In this document: piece after piece, positions 6,901 to 16,294 of the stretch
Layout: each line of letters starts with the position of its first letter
Position numbering within the stretch: the first letter of the stretch is position 1
Origin: Pseudodonghicola flavimaris
Lineage (GTDB): Bacteria > Pseudomonadota > Alphaproteobacteria > Rhodobacterales > Rhodobacteraceae
NCBI RefSeq assembly: GCF_030164425.1
Contig: NZ_JASNJD010000008.1
Span: 124,001 to 188,000 of the forward strand
Length of the DNA: 64,000 bases
Direction of reading: 5' to 3'
Made by a program: the position numbers and the translations under genes
Notes under the pieces: model-generated
Seen by the model: the letters and a program-made list of their open reading frames with translations, nothing else
What the model was told of the DNA's origin: nothing
Database searches by the model: none

Positions 6901-9747
6901 ATGTCCAATAGCCTTCTGATCCCGACGACGACGGATGTCACCGCGGCCAATGCTGACGCGGTCACCGGCGGGGACTATGATGTCATCCTTGTGCGGGAGG
7001 GGGTGCGGCTCACGGCGTCGGGCTCGTCCGGCAATGGGCTGGTCTTCGGGTCGTGGTCGATTGCCACGATCAAGGGGGACATCGCCGCCCGCAATGGTGA
7101 CGGCATCGTATTTGGCGATTACAATGCTGTCACCGTCAGCCAGAGCGCAACTGTCTCCGGCTTCCTGGGCGCGATGGCGGTGTCAGGCGCCAACAACGCG
7201 ATCGTCAATAATGGCGCGCTAGCATCCGTCTCCTATTCGATCACCCTGTCCGGGGCCAACAATAGTGTCGTGAACGCGGGCACGATCAGCGCAGGCGATG
7301 GCGGGATTTCCGGGCTGCTCGGCGGCAGCATCGCCAACAGCGGTGAGATCGCGACACGAGGCAGCGCGCTGTATTTCGCGGACGGCCGTGTCATCGTCGA
7401 CAACTCCGGGCAGATCACCAGTTCCAGCGCCAATGCGATTTCCATCGCCGACTCCGGGGCCATCGCGGGTCAGTCCCTGGTCTCGAACACCGGAATGCTG
7501 AGCGGGGCGCAATACGGGCTCAATATAGATCGGGCGGCGGTGGCCCTGACCAACACCGGGACGATCCAGGGCGGCGTCGGTGGTGTCCACTATGTCGGTG
7601 CCAGCGCCAGCAGCGCCTTCGCCATCTCAATCGCGAACGCGGGGCTGATCTCCAGCGGCGGCGTCGGTATCGATCTTGCCTCCGCGGTTCCGGAGCATGG
7701 CCTTACCAATTCGGGAACGGTGACCGGCTATTCGTCGGGCGTCCATGCGCTTGGCAACCGGCTCGACCTGGAGAACAGCGGCACGATCGAGGGGCGTTCC
7801 GAACATGCGCTGCTGCTCGAAGGGCTCGACAACAGCATCGTCAACAGCGGCACGCTGCGCGCCCGCAGCGATGTGATCTCGGCGATGGGACCACTCGACC
7901 AGTTCGGCGCCCCGACGATGGCATCGACCGACATCAATGGCACCAAGATCCTCAATACCGGGAGGATCCAATCCGAACTGGGCAGCGGCATCGTGCTGCT
8001 CGGGCGGGAAAACCTGATCGTGAATCGCGGCGAGGTCATCGCCGATGACAGCGGCCTCTATCTTCTGGGAACGGGCACGATCAAGAACACCGGAACGGTG
8101 ACCGCGGAAACTGCGGGTAACTGGGCGGTAATTCTGTCGAACACGGATGCCGGAGCCGGGTTCCCCTCCAAGGTGGTGAACGATGGTCTCATCGATTCCC
8201 CCTATGGCCGGGGGGTCCTGGCCGCCTCGGGCGAGGGCGCGCGCCTGATCAACCGGGGCACGATCCTGGCGGATCGCCAGGCTGCGCAGGTCGGTGGAGC
8301 CGATGCCCTGCTGGTGAACCATGGGGTGATCGAGAGCCAGACCTCTGCGGTGGTGCTGGCGGCGGATGCGCTGCTGGTCAACAGTGGTGACATTCTCGGG
8401 ACCGTCCAGAGCCTGTGGCCCGGGAGCGTGCCGGGGGCGCTGGACATTCGGAACGCCGGCACGATCCTTGCGCCGGATCTGGCGCTCGACCTCCTCTACG
8501 ACAGCGGTGCGGTGCGGATCGTCAACAAGGGGAGCATCGGTGTCACCGGTGGCACAACGGTCCTGAGGGTACAGGACGCCGTGGCGGCGACGCCGGTCTC
8601 GACCACAATCCTGAACGCGGGCGTGTTGACCGGGGCGGTGGCTCTCAGCGGCGGTGCGGATCTGTTCCAGGGCCGTACCGGCAGCCACGTCCAGGGCGAC
8701 ATCGACATGGCCGCGGGCGCGGATGTCCTGCGCAATGCCGGGGTGATCGCCGGCGATCTTCGCATGGGGGCGGGCGACGACCTCTATCGCGGGCGCTTTG
8801 AGGGGGTCGTCGAGGGGACGGTTTTTGGCGACGACGGCAACGACCTGCTGCGCGGCGGCGCCGGGGACGATACGCTGGATGGCGGAGCCGATGACGACAC
8901 GCTGCATGGCGGCCGCGGCGAGGATATCCTGATCGGCGGCACCGGCGACGACACATATATCATCAACGACACCGACGACGTCATTGTCGAGGCCGCCGGC
9001 GAAGGTAGCGACACGGTGATGACCCGTCTCGCCAGCTTTGCCCTGACCGATCGCAATGTGGAGAACCTCACCGGCACCTCCAACGCCGGCCAGTCGCTGT
9101 CAGGCAACAGCCGCGACAACGCGATCACCGGCGCCGACGGCGACGATACGCTCTCCGGCAAGGCCGGGAACGACAGGCTGGACGGTGGCGCCGGCGCCGA
9201 CATGATGAGCGGCGGCGCCGGTGACGATACCTATGTCGTCGACGATGCCGGCGACGGGGTGATCGAGAACGCGGGGGGCGGTACCGACACGGTGGAGACC
9301 GACCTGGCCTCCTACAGCCTCGGCACCCTCGCCAATATCGAGAATCTGACCGGCACCTCCGTCGCCGGTCAGGTGCTGGGCGGCAACACGCTGGACAATG
9401 TGATCACCGGCAGCACCGGCAACGACGCGCTCTACGGCGGGCTCGGTGACGATACGCTGAGGGGCAATGGCGGCAATGACACCATGAACGGCGGTGGCGG
9501 CAGCGATACCTTCATCTTCACCGCCGGCTTCGGCCACGACAGGATCAACGGGTTTCATGCCGGCGCGACCGGCGATGCCGATGTGATCGCGATCTCCAGC
9601 GGGCTGATCGCCGATTACGCCGATCTGCTGAGCCATACTGCGGATGTCGGCGCCAACACCGTGATCACGGTGGATGCCTCCAACACCATCACCCTGCTCG
9701 GGGTCCAGAAGGCCGATCTGGACAGCTCGGATTTCTGGTTTTCCTGA
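6901..9747 (+). CDS. Secreted RTX protein with beta-solenoid repeats
   Basis: A 948-aa acidic, glycine- and asparagine-rich protein. Residues about 30-620 contain dozens of degenerate units of the form xNxGxI (for example LVNSGDILG, ILNTGRI), as in parallel beta-helix exoproteins. From about residue 640 there are RTX nonapeptides (GGAGDDTLDGG, GGTGDDTYII, GGLGDDTLRG) that bind calcium. There is no N-terminal signal peptide, and the C-terminus ends SSDFWFS after a hydrophobic stretch, consistent with type I secretion. A strong ribosome site (GGAGGGCAGGGG) precedes the ATG. No type I secretion genes are adjacent. Probable adhesin or surface-layer component; activity unknown. Confidence 0.85.
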   Translation: MSNSLLIPTTTDVTAANADAVTGGDYDVILVREGVRLTASGSSGNGLVFGSWSIATIKGDIAARNGDGIVFGDYNAVTVSQSATVSGFLGAMAVSGANNAIVNNGALASVSYSITLSGANNSVVNAGTISAGDGGISGLLGGSIANSGEIATRGSALYFADGRVIVDNSGQITSSSANAISIADSGAIAGQSLVSNTGMLSGAQYGLNIDRAAVALTNTGTIQGGVGGVHYVGASASSAFAISIANAGLISSGGVGIDLASAVPEHGLTNSGTVTGYSSGVHALGNRLDLENSGTIEGRSEHALLLEGLDNSIVNSGTLRARSDVISAMGPLDQFGAPTMASTDINGTKILNTGRIQSELGSGIVLLGRENLIVNRGEVIADDSGLYLLGTGTIKNTGTVTAETAGNWAVILSNTDAGAGFPSKVVNDGLIDSPYGRGVLAASGEGARLINRGTILADRQAAQVGGADALLVNHGVIESQTSAVVLAADALLVNSGDILGTVQSLWPGSVPGALDIRNAGTILAPDLALDLLYDSGAVRIVNKGSIGVTGGTTVLRVQDAVAATPVSTTILNAGVLTGAVALSGGADLFQGRTGSHVQGDIDMAAGADVLRNAGVIAGDLRMGAGDDLYRGRFEGVVEGTVFGDDGNDLLRGGAGDDTLDGGADDDTLHGGRGEDILIGGTGDDTYIINDTDDVIVEAAGEGSDTVMTRLASFALTDRNVENLTGTSNAGQSLSGNSRDNAITGADGDDTLSGKAGNDRLDGGAGADMMSGGAGDDTYVVDDAGDGVIENAGGGTDTVETDLASYSLGTLANIENLTGTSVAGQVLGGNTLDNVITGSTGNDALYGGLGDDTLRGNGGNDTMNGGGGSDTFIFTAGFGHDRINGFHAGATGDADVIAISSGLIADYADLLSHTADVGANTVITVDASNTITLLGVQKADLDSSDFWFS

Positions 9748-9866
9748 TCCCGGCCGATGCGCAGCCGTCCCCTGAGTGAACCGGCTATGAGTGAAAACGA
9801 CGGATCGAATGCGCCGCTGCGGGGCCGGCGGCGGAGGGGAAGTGGCCGGGTGATTTCCAGGCGGTT

Positions 9867-10793
9867 TCAGGCGGTCGGGCCGATATCGGGCGCGGTTCTG
9901 GGCGTACAAAGATGCAAGATGCCAAGCTGAGGATAGGCCGCGTCCAGCAAGGCAAGGTCCGTGTGCAGTTCTGACCGGAGCCAATCGGCCAGCGCCGCCG
10001 TCACACCACGACGCTCCGGCGGGGCATGGTTCAGCAGATAGCAATCCCTTGTGGTGACAGTGAGCGTCTCGTCGCAGGGACAGAGATGGCCTTCGCGCAG
10101 CCAGTGGGCGACAACGTTGAGCCAGCCCTCCGCCACCCCCTGTCCGATCATCGCCCCCTGAAGCACGATGGCGTAATCTGCGAAGTGGAGGCTGCGCTCT
10201 CCCCGCGCGGCACTGCCTTCGGGGTCGAGCAGGATGCGCGTGGCCTCGCCACGGGCGGCGCTGTCCCGCAAGGCGGGGATACAGACCGGGATATGCGCCT
10301 CTCGCATGATGAAAAGCGCGTCCCCCGGATCCCGCGTCAGATAGCGCATGGCCAGATCGACACCGTCGGACGGGCCGTCGACCGGGCCGGGGATCAGCTG
10401 GAACCTGAGATCGACATTGGGAAACGCCGCCCGCACCCGTTCGATCCGGGGCATCAGCCAATGGGCAGTGAAGGCGGTCGAGACCGAGAGGGTGAGCGCC
10501 ACCTTGCCATCCCGGCGGCTGGCCAGTGCATCGAGCTCGGCACCGATGTTTTCAAAGGCACCGGTGACCACGTGGCAGAGCTGCTGCCCCTCTGCGGTCA
10601 GGTGCGCGCCCGCCTTGCCGCGCCGGAACAGCGCGATGCCCAGATGCGTTTCGAGCGCGGCGATGGTTCGGCTGACCGCCGGTTGCGTGACGTTGAGCTC
10701 ATCTGCCGCATGGGAAAAGTTCTCGTGCCGGGCGGCTGCTTCGAACACGAAGAGCGCGTTGGCCGAGGGCAGCTTGCGGCGGAGTCCAGACAT
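9867..10793 (-). CDS. LysR-family transcriptional regulator, GcvA-like
   Basis: A 308-aa DNA-binding protein. The winged HTH occupies residues about 8-66 (KLPSANALFVFEAAARH then TQPAVSRTIAALE), and the rest is a periplasmic-binding-like effector domain. The N-terminus LRRKLPSANAL is of the GcvA type. Divergent from the HAD/FAD oxidoreductase pair starting at 10892, which it probably controls. Convergent with the RTX gene at its 3' side; the 119-bp gap shows no clear terminator. Confidence 0.9.
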   Translation of the reverse strand: MSGLRRKLPSANALFVFEAAARHENFSHAADELNVTQPAVSRTIAALETHLGIALFRRGKAGAHLTAEGQQLCHVVTGAFENIGAELDALASRRDGKVALTLSVSTAFTAHWLMPRIERVRAAFPNVDLRFQLIPGPVDGPSDGVDLAMRYLTRDPGDALFIMREAHIPVCIPALRDSAARGEATRILLDPEGSAARGERSLHFADYAIVLQGAMIGQGVAEGWLNVVAHWLREGHLCPCDETLTVTTRDCYLLNHAPPERRGVTAALADWLRSELHTDLALLDAAYPQLGILHLCTPRTAPDIGPTA

Positions 10794-10891
10794 GCGCTGA
10801 TGTTATGGAAGGCCCAAGGATTTGTCGATTGGAGAAACGCCGGGTCCGGGCGCAGGATCGGCATAAGCACGAACCTCTGATGGAGCCGGAT

Positions 10892-11599
10892 ATGGACCTC
10901 ACCCGTTTCAAAGTTCTCACCTTCGACATCGTCGGCACCTGCGTGGATTTCGAGCGCGGCGTGCTCGATGGCATTCGCCGCTTCGGTGGTCCGAAGGCGG
11001 CCGGACTCGATGACGACAGCATCTTCGCGCCCTATGTCGAGGCGCGCGACCTTTACCATGGCCGCACCAGCGAAGCCTTCGGCGATGTCTATTTGCAGGT
11101 CGCCAAGGTGCTGGACCTGGACATGTCCGAAATGGCGGCCGCGGGGTTTCAGGCGGCGATCCTGAACCTGCCGGTATTTCCGGATTCGGTTGAGGCCCTG
11201 GCGCGGCTGCGGCGTTACTACCGGCTGGTGGCGATGACCAATGCCGACCGGGTGGCCTACAGCGCCTATGCCCACAGCTTGGGTCTGCCCTTCGACGATG
11301 CGATCACCTGCGACGAGGCGCGCTGCTCCAAGCCCGATCCGCGTTTCTTCGATTACAACCGGGGCCGTCAGTCCGCCTTCGGGTTCAAGCAGGAGGACAT
11401 CCTGCATGTGGCGCAGAGCCAGCACCATGACATCGGCGTTGCGCACTCGCTGGGCTACAAAACCTGCTGGATCGAGCGGCGCCATGACCAGAACGGCTTT
11501 GGCGGCACGCCGACCCCGCCGGTTGTCACCACGCCCGATCTGCATCTGACCTCGCTGGCCGAGCTGGCCGACAGGGTCGAGGCGGCCTTCGCGAAATGA
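10892..11599 (+). CDS. HAD-superfamily hydrolase, haloacid dehalogenase type II-like
   Basis: A 235-aa HAD hydrolase. The nucleophile motif is TFDIVGTCVDF (Asp near residue 10), followed by motif 2 at MTNAD and motif 3 at SKPDPRFF. The segment that is SSNxxD in true L-2-haloacid dehalogenases reads QSQHHD, so dehalogenation is doubtful and another phosphatase- or dehalogenase-like reaction is possible. The start at 10892 is preferred because GGAG sits 6-7 nt before it; an ATG at 10880 is also in frame. The stop overlaps the following FAD oxidoreductase by ATGA, so the two proteins probably act together. Confidence 0.85.
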   Translation: MDLTRFKVLTFDIVGTCVDFERGVLDGIRRFGGPKAAGLDDDSIFAPYVEARDLYHGRTSEAFGDVYLQVAKVLDLDMSEMAAAGFQAAILNLPVFPDSVEALARLRRYYRLVAMTNADRVAYSAYAHSLGLPFDDAITCDEARCSKPDPRFFDYNRGRQSAFGFKQEDILHVAQSQHHDIGVAHSLGYKTCWIERRHDQNGFGGTPTPPVVTTPDLHLTSLAELADRVEAAFAK

Positions 11600-12894
11600 C
11601 GGTGCTGCTGCCCCCGGAGGCGGAGTCGCTCTGGGCTGCCAGTGCGCCGGCGGCGCCGGATTTGCCCGCCCTCGCCGGTGATCTGAAAGTCGATACCGTT
11701 GTCGTGGGAGCCGGGTTCTGCGGGCTGCACGCCGCCTTGGCCCTGGCCGGCGCCGGGCAGAGCGTGGCCGTGCTCGATGCCGGCTCCCTGGGGCTGGGCG
11801 GCAGCGGCCGCAACGGTGGTGTGGTGTCGGCGAAGTTCCGGCGCTCCTATCGCGATATCGCCGCCAGCCATGGGCTCGACACCGCGCGGACCATGCACGA
11901 GATCGCGCAGGCCAGCGTGGTGCATCTCATCGCCACCTTGCAGCGCTTCGGGCTGGAGGCGGGGTTCGAACGGACCGGGGCGCTCAAATGCGCGCATACG
12001 GAGGCGGCTTTTGCCCATGCGCGGGAAGAGGCCGACTGGTTGCGGGCCACATTGGGCGAACGCGACCTGCGGGTTCTGGACCGGCAGGAGACGGAGGCCG
12101 AGACCGGCAGCCGCGACTTCTGCGGCGCGGTGCTGGCGGGACAGGGCGGGGTGATCCAGCCACTGCGCTACCTGCGCGCGCTGGCCGCCGCCGTGGCGCG
12201 CGAAGGTGTCGCGGTGCATCCGCGGACCCCGGTTCTCGACCTTTCCGAGCGCGGAGCTGAGGTGCAGCTGCGTGTGCCGGGCGGCACCGTCACCGCCGGG
12301 CGGGTGCTGCTGGCCACCAATGCCTATTCGTCCCTGACGCCGGCAACGGGGCGGGTGCGGCGGATGCTGGTGCCGTTCCGCAGCGCGATGATCGCGACCG
12401 AACCGCTTCCCGCCGATCTGGATGCGATCCTCTGCCCGAAGGGGCGCAGCTATACCGAGACCCGGCGCATGATGCGCTGGTTCCGCAAGGTCGACGGGCG
12501 GCTGCTGTTCGGTGGGCGCGGGGCGCTGGGGGCGGTCGACGCGCCGGCCGCCTTCACCCGGCTTGAGGCGGCAATGCGGCGGATTTTCCCGGCGCTCGAA
12601 GGTATTGCCATCGACAAGCGGTGGTCCGGCCATGTGGCGCTGACCTTCGATGCCTTGCCGCAGGCGGGCAAGCTGTCCGACCGGGTGTTCTATGCAGCGG
12701 GGTTCAACGGCACCGGTGTCGCCATGTCCGGCCTTGTCGGGCATCGCATGGGGCAGTTGATCGCCGGTGCTGATCCCGAACTCTCTCTCATCCTGCGGGC
12801 CCGTCCGCCGGAGGTGCCGTTCTTCGGCCTGCGCGCCGTCGGCGTGCGCGGTGTCACGGCCTGGTTCGAGATGTTGGATGCGCTTGGCCGTTAA
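11596..12894 (+). CDS. FAD-dependent oxidoreductase (DAO family, PuuB-like)
   Basis: A 432-aa flavoenzyme that would oxidise a C-N bond of an amine or N-substituted amino acid. The Rossmann dinucleotide motif VVVGAGFCGLHAALAL begins near residue 35, followed by the DAO-family GSGRNGG motif; the C-terminal FAD contact is FYAAGFNGTGVAMSG. Translationally coupled to the upstream HAD gene. Its length equals that of the DAO protein at 21245-22543 and the two share motif architecture, suggesting paralogues. It is convergent with the hydroxyacid dehydrogenase gene and overlaps its end by 4 bp. Confidence 0.88.
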   Translation: MTVLLPPEAESLWAASAPAAPDLPALAGDLKVDTVVVGAGFCGLHAALALAGAGQSVAVLDAGSLGLGGSGRNGGVVSAKFRRSYRDIAASHGLDTARTMHEIAQASVVHLIATLQRFGLEAGFERTGALKCAHTEAAFAHAREEADWLRATLGERDLRVLDRQETEAETGSRDFCGAVLAGQGGVIQPLRYLRALAAAVAREGVAVHPRTPVLDLSERGAEVQLRVPGGTVTAGRVLLATNAYSSLTPATGRVRRMLVPFRSAMIATEPLPADLDAILCPKGRSYTETRRMMRWFRKVDGRLLFGGRGALGAVDAPAAFTRLEAAMRRIFPALEGIAIDKRWSGHVALTFDALPQAGKLSDRVFYAAGFNGTGVAMSGLVGHRMGQLIAGADPELSLILRARPPEVPFFGLRAVGVRGVTAWFEMLDALGR

Positions 12895-13781
12895 TCGATC
12901 TTTGCCAGTGCTTTGGCCAGAAGGGTCCGGGCGGCGTCACGGGTCTTGAACCCGGCATGTGCCGCGAGCACGAGGTTGGGGCAGTCGCGCAGCGGCGACT
13001 CCGCAGGCAGCGGTTCGGTCTCGAACACATCGAGCCCGGCCTGCGCGACATGCCCGGACCGCAGCGCCGCGATCAGCGCAGCCTCGTCGACCAGGGCGCC
13101 ACGGGCGGTGTTGACGAAGATCGCCCCAGGCTTCATCGCTGCGAAGGCCTGGGCGTCGAGAAAGCCGCGGGTCTGCGGGGTGAGCGCCAGATGCAGGGAG
13201 ATCATATCCGAACTGGCCAGCACCTCCTCCAGGGACCTTTGGCAGTCCCGCCAGTCTGCGGCAACCTCGGAGCGGTTCCAGATCGCGATTTCCATCCCCA
13301 GCGCGCGACCGATATGGGCCATCTCCGTGCCGATCCCGCCGAAGCCGATCAATCCCAGCCGGCGCCCCTGCAGCAGCAGCCCCTCGCGCGGCTCCCACAG
13401 GCCGGCGCGCAGCTCGCGGTCCATCTGGGTGACGCGCCGGGCGCAGTCGAGAAGCAGGGCCAGCGCCATTTCGGCAACTGAGCGATCACCGTATCCGGTG
13501 ACATTTTCCACCGCGATCCCCAGTGTCGCCGCCGCCTCCATGTCGATGTAGGAACTTGCCCCGGTGCCGAGGAAGACGATCTTGCGCAGCGCCGGCAGGC
13601 GGGCCAGCAGATCGGCGCTCATCGTCGTGTGCCCGTTGAGGATGACCTCGGCCTCAGCCGCGAGGTCGACCACGCCATCGTCATCGGGATCGCCGATATG
13701 GACCGAGAGGCGCGGCTCTGGCGGCAGCTCGGCCAGCACATTAGCCATCATCTCAGAGGCATCGATGTATTTAATCCGCAT
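12891..13781 (-). CDS. D-2-hydroxyacid dehydrogenase (NAD(P)-dependent)
   Basis: A 296-aa cytoplasmic dehydrogenase that interconverts 2-keto and 2-hydroxy acids. The nucleotide-binding motif GFGGIGTEM lies near residue 147, and the catalytic Arg/Glu/His region is visible in VNTARGALVDE, GLDVFETEPLP and LAAHAGFKT. The ATG at 13781 has GGAGGG upstream and overlaps the fused ATPase gene by 11 bp. As the last gene of the monooxygenase/transporter operon it could reduce a keto acid such as glyoxylate released by the pathway; this is inference. Confidence 0.88.
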   Translation of the reverse strand: MRIKYIDASEMMANVLAELPPEPRLSVHIGDPDDDGVVDLAAEAEVILNGHTTMSADLLARLPALRKIVFLGTGASSYIDMEAAATLGIAVENVTGYGDRSVAEMALALLLDCARRVTQMDRELRAGLWEPREGLLLQGRRLGLIGFGGIGTEMAHIGRALGMEIAIWNRSEVAADWRDCQRSLEEVLASSDMISLHLALTPQTRGFLDAQAFAAMKPGAIFVNTARGALVDEAALIAALRSGHVAQAGLDVFETEPLPAESPLRDCPNLVLAAHAGFKTRDAARTLLAKALAKID

Positions 13782-15447
13782 GGCTGACCCTCCGTGCCGC
13801 GGCACCATAGTCTGCCTGTCCGAAATTTCTGCCGCCAAGGGAATATTCCAGCGTTTCCAGCAGGGTGCGGGTATAATCGTCGGAGGGATTGGTGAAGACC
13901 TCCTCGGTCGGGCCGAGTTCGAGCAGCTTGCCGTGATAGAGCACGGCGATGCGGTCGCACATGTAGCGGGCGACTTCGAGATCATGGGTGATGAAGATCA
14001 TCGAGAGCTGCTTTTCACGCTGAATGTCGCGAAAGAGGTCGAGCACCCCGGCGCGCACCGAGACGTCGAGCTTGGACACCGCCTCATCCGCCACGATCAG
14101 CGTCGGGTCGAGCGCCACCGCGCGGGCGATGGCGACGCGCTGCAGCTGGCCGCCCGACAACTCGTGCGGGAAGCGTTCGCCGTGTTCTTCCGACAGCCGC
14201 ACTCGTTCGAGAAGCGCTGCGCTGCGGGCGGCGATCTCGCGCTTGTCCCTGACCCCCGCGGCGCGTAGGGCCTCGGCCAGGGACTCCTTCATCAGCTTGC
14301 GCGGGTTGAACGAGCCGCCTGGGTCCTGGAACACCATCTGCAGATCCCGCCGCAGTGGACGCAGCGCGTGTTCGGAGGCCAGGGTGATGTCCTGGCCCTT
14401 GTACCGGATCGTCCCGCCGCTCGGCCGGTAGAGCCGCAGCAGCGCGCGCCCCAGCGTGGTCTTGCCCGAGCCGGATTCACCGACGAGGCCGATCACCTCG
14501 CCCTGGCGGATGTCCAGAGAGATGTCATCGAGCGCCCGGAAGGCGGGGCGCGGCCCGGACGGCGGAAAGACCAGCGACAGGTTCTTCACCTCGAAAAGCG
14601 GTGGCTTGTCCTTGCCCGGTTCCTGGCGCGGGCCGGAGGGCGTCGAGAGTTCGCGCGCGGTGGCGATCAGCAGCTTGGTGTAATCGTGCTGCGGATCGGC
14701 AAAGAGTTTCTGTGCCTCGGCGACCTCCAGCACCTCGCCATAGCGCATCACGGCGATGCGGTCGCAGAGCGAGGCGGCGACCGCCATGTCGTGGGTGACG
14801 AAGATCATCCCGGCGTTGAGCCGTTGCTGGATCTGTTTGAAGAGCGAGAGGATCTGATGCTCGACCACCTTGTCGAGGTTGGTTGTGGGCTCGTCCGCGA
14901 CGATGAGATCGGGCTCCAGCGCCAGCACCAGCGCGATCAGCGCGCGTTGCAGCATCCCGCCCGACAGCTGATGCGGATAGAGATCGATCGATTCCTCGGC
15001 GCGCCGGATGCCGACTTCCTGCATCAGCGTGATCGCCCGGCTGCGGTAGTCGCCGGTGGTGTGCGATTTCATCCCGGCAACCTCGGCGCGTTTCATCACC
15101 TGGCGGAAGTGCCAGCCGATGCGCTTGGCCGGGTTGAACGATCCTACCGGGTCCTGAAAGATCATCGCCATGCGCACGCCGCGCAGGCTGCCGAAGGCGA
15201 TTTCGTCGAGACCGGGCAAGTCGGAGCCGTCGAACAGCATCTCCTGCTGATCCACCTGGGCGCTTTCGGGCAGCAGCCGCAGCAGTGCCATGCCTGTCAT
15301 CGTCTTGCCGGAGCCGGATTCGCCGATGATCCCGAGGATCTCGCCGCGTTCCAGTCTCAGGTCGACGCCGTGCAGCACCTCCTTGCGATAGGCGCCGCGT
15401 CCGAACCCGACGCGCAGGCCCTGAATCTCCAGTAACGGGACGCGCAT
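13771..15447 (-). CDS. Dipeptide/oligopeptide-type ABC transporter, fused double ATPase (DppD-DppF)
   Basis: A 558-aa protein with two complete ABC domains. The first (residues about 5-240) has Walker A GESGSGKT, signature LSGGMLQRA and Walker B LIVADEPT. The second (about 285-530) has a second GESGSGKT, signature LSGGQLQRVAIARA and LIVADEAVSKLD. These are normally separate DppD and DppF subunits. The start lies 3 bp after the DppC-like stop with an AGAGGA ribosome site. In Walker B of domain 2, EAVSKLD replaces the usual EPVSALD. Confidence 0.9.
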   Translation of the reverse strand: MRVPLLEIQGLRVGFGRGAYRKEVLHGVDLRLERGEILGIIGESGSGKTMTGMALLRLLPESAQVDQQEMLFDGSDLPGLDEIAFGSLRGVRMAMIFQDPVGSFNPAKRIGWHFRQVMKRAEVAGMKSHTTGDYRSRAITLMQEVGIRRAEESIDLYPHQLSGGMLQRALIALVLALEPDLIVADEPTTNLDKVVEHQILSLFKQIQQRLNAGMIFVTHDMAVAASLCDRIAVMRYGEVLEVAEAQKLFADPQHDYTKLLIATARELSTPSGPRQEPGKDKPPLFEVKNLSLVFPPSGPRPAFRALDDISLDIRQGEVIGLVGESGSGKTTLGRALLRLYRPSGGTIRYKGQDITLASEHALRPLRRDLQMVFQDPGGSFNPRKLMKESLAEALRAAGVRDKREIAARSAALLERVRLSEEHGERFPHELSGGQLQRVAIARAVALDPTLIVADEAVSKLDVSVRAGVLDLFRDIQREKQLSMIFITHDLEVARYMCDRIAVLYHGKLLELGPTEEVFTNPSDDYTRTLLETLEYSLGGRNFGQADYGAAARRVSHAD

Positions 15448-15450
15448 GGC

Positions 15451-16284
15451 TCAGGTCCTCTCGCGCAGCTTGGGGTCGGTGAGGTCGCGCAGACCGTCGC
15501 CGAGCAGGTTGATGCCAAGCAGGGCCACCGAAATCGCCATGCCGCTCATGGTCAGCACCCAGGGCGCGCGGGAGAAATACTCCCGCCCGTCGGACATGAT
15601 CCCGCCCAGCGACGGCGTCGGCGGCTGCACGCCGAGGCCGATGAAGCTGAGCCCGGCCTCGAGGATGATGGCGAAGGCGAACCCGACCGAGGCCTGAACC
15701 ATGATCGGCGCCGAGATGTTCGGCAGGATCTCCGTCAGCATGATGGCGGCGGGGCGTCTTCCCATCAGTCGCGAGGCCTGAATGAAGGGCTCTTCGCGGA
15801 TCAGAAGCGTGGTGTTGCGGGCGATCCGGGCGAAGATCGGCAGATAGACCAGGGCGATGGCGGCGATGATATTCGCTGAGGAAAATCCGAAGAGCACCAT
15901 CAGCAGCATCGCCAGGATGAAGCTGGGGAAGGAGAACAGCAGGTCCATCACCCGCATCAGAACCCCGTCCGTCCAGCCCATGTGGTAGCCGGAGAGGATG
16001 CCGATCCACGACCCCAGAACCGCCGCGATGAGGATGGCGGTGAAGCTGATGAGCAAGGACACGCGGCCGCCCAGCAACACGCGCGACAGCACATCGCGCC
16101 CGAAGCTGTCGGTCCCGAAGGGATGGGCCGCGCTGGGGGGCGCGAGCATGGCCATGAAATCCATGTCTTCGGGGCCGTAGGGGATCAGCGCCGGGCCGAT
16201 CAGCACGGCCAGGGCGACGATCACCACGATGAGCAGGCCGATCACACCGGTGCGGTGTTGCAGGAAGCGGCGGAAAGAAGTCAT
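15451..16284 (-). CDS. Dipeptide-type ABC transporter permease, DppC-like
   Basis: A 277-aa membrane protein with about six hydrophobic segments. The motif GTDSFGRDVLSRVLLGGRVSL near residue 55 is the DppC/OppC hallmark, and the EAA loop reads EPFIQASRLMGRRPAAIMLTEILPN. Third gene of the transporter set, 10 bp after the DppB-like gene. It forms the channel with DppB. Confidence 0.9.
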   Translation of the reverse strand: MTSFRRFLQHRTGVIGLLIVVIVALAVLIGPALIPYGPEDMDFMAMLAPPSAAHPFGTDSFGRDVLSRVLLGGRVSLLISFTAILIAAVLGSWIGILSGYHMGWTDGVLMRVMDLLFSFPSFILAMLLMVLFGFSSANIIAAIALVYLPIFARIARNTTLLIREEPFIQASRLMGRRPAAIMLTEILPNISAPIMVQASVGFAFAIILEAGLSFIGLGVQPPTPSLGGIMSDGREYFSRAPWVLTMSGMAISVALLGINLLGDGLRDLTDPKLRERT

Positions 16285-16294
16285 GCGGGTGCCT

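Noticed and set aside
6374-6919. Possible small genes in the 670-bp gap before the RTX gene (frames of 112 and 169 codons)
   Set aside because: Composition is not protein-like, starts lack ribosome sites and the longer frame overlaps the RTX start.
8821-9500. RTX-coding repeats as a CRISPR or satellite array
   Set aside because: The repeats encode in-frame calcium-binding nonapeptides and have no constant spacer structure.
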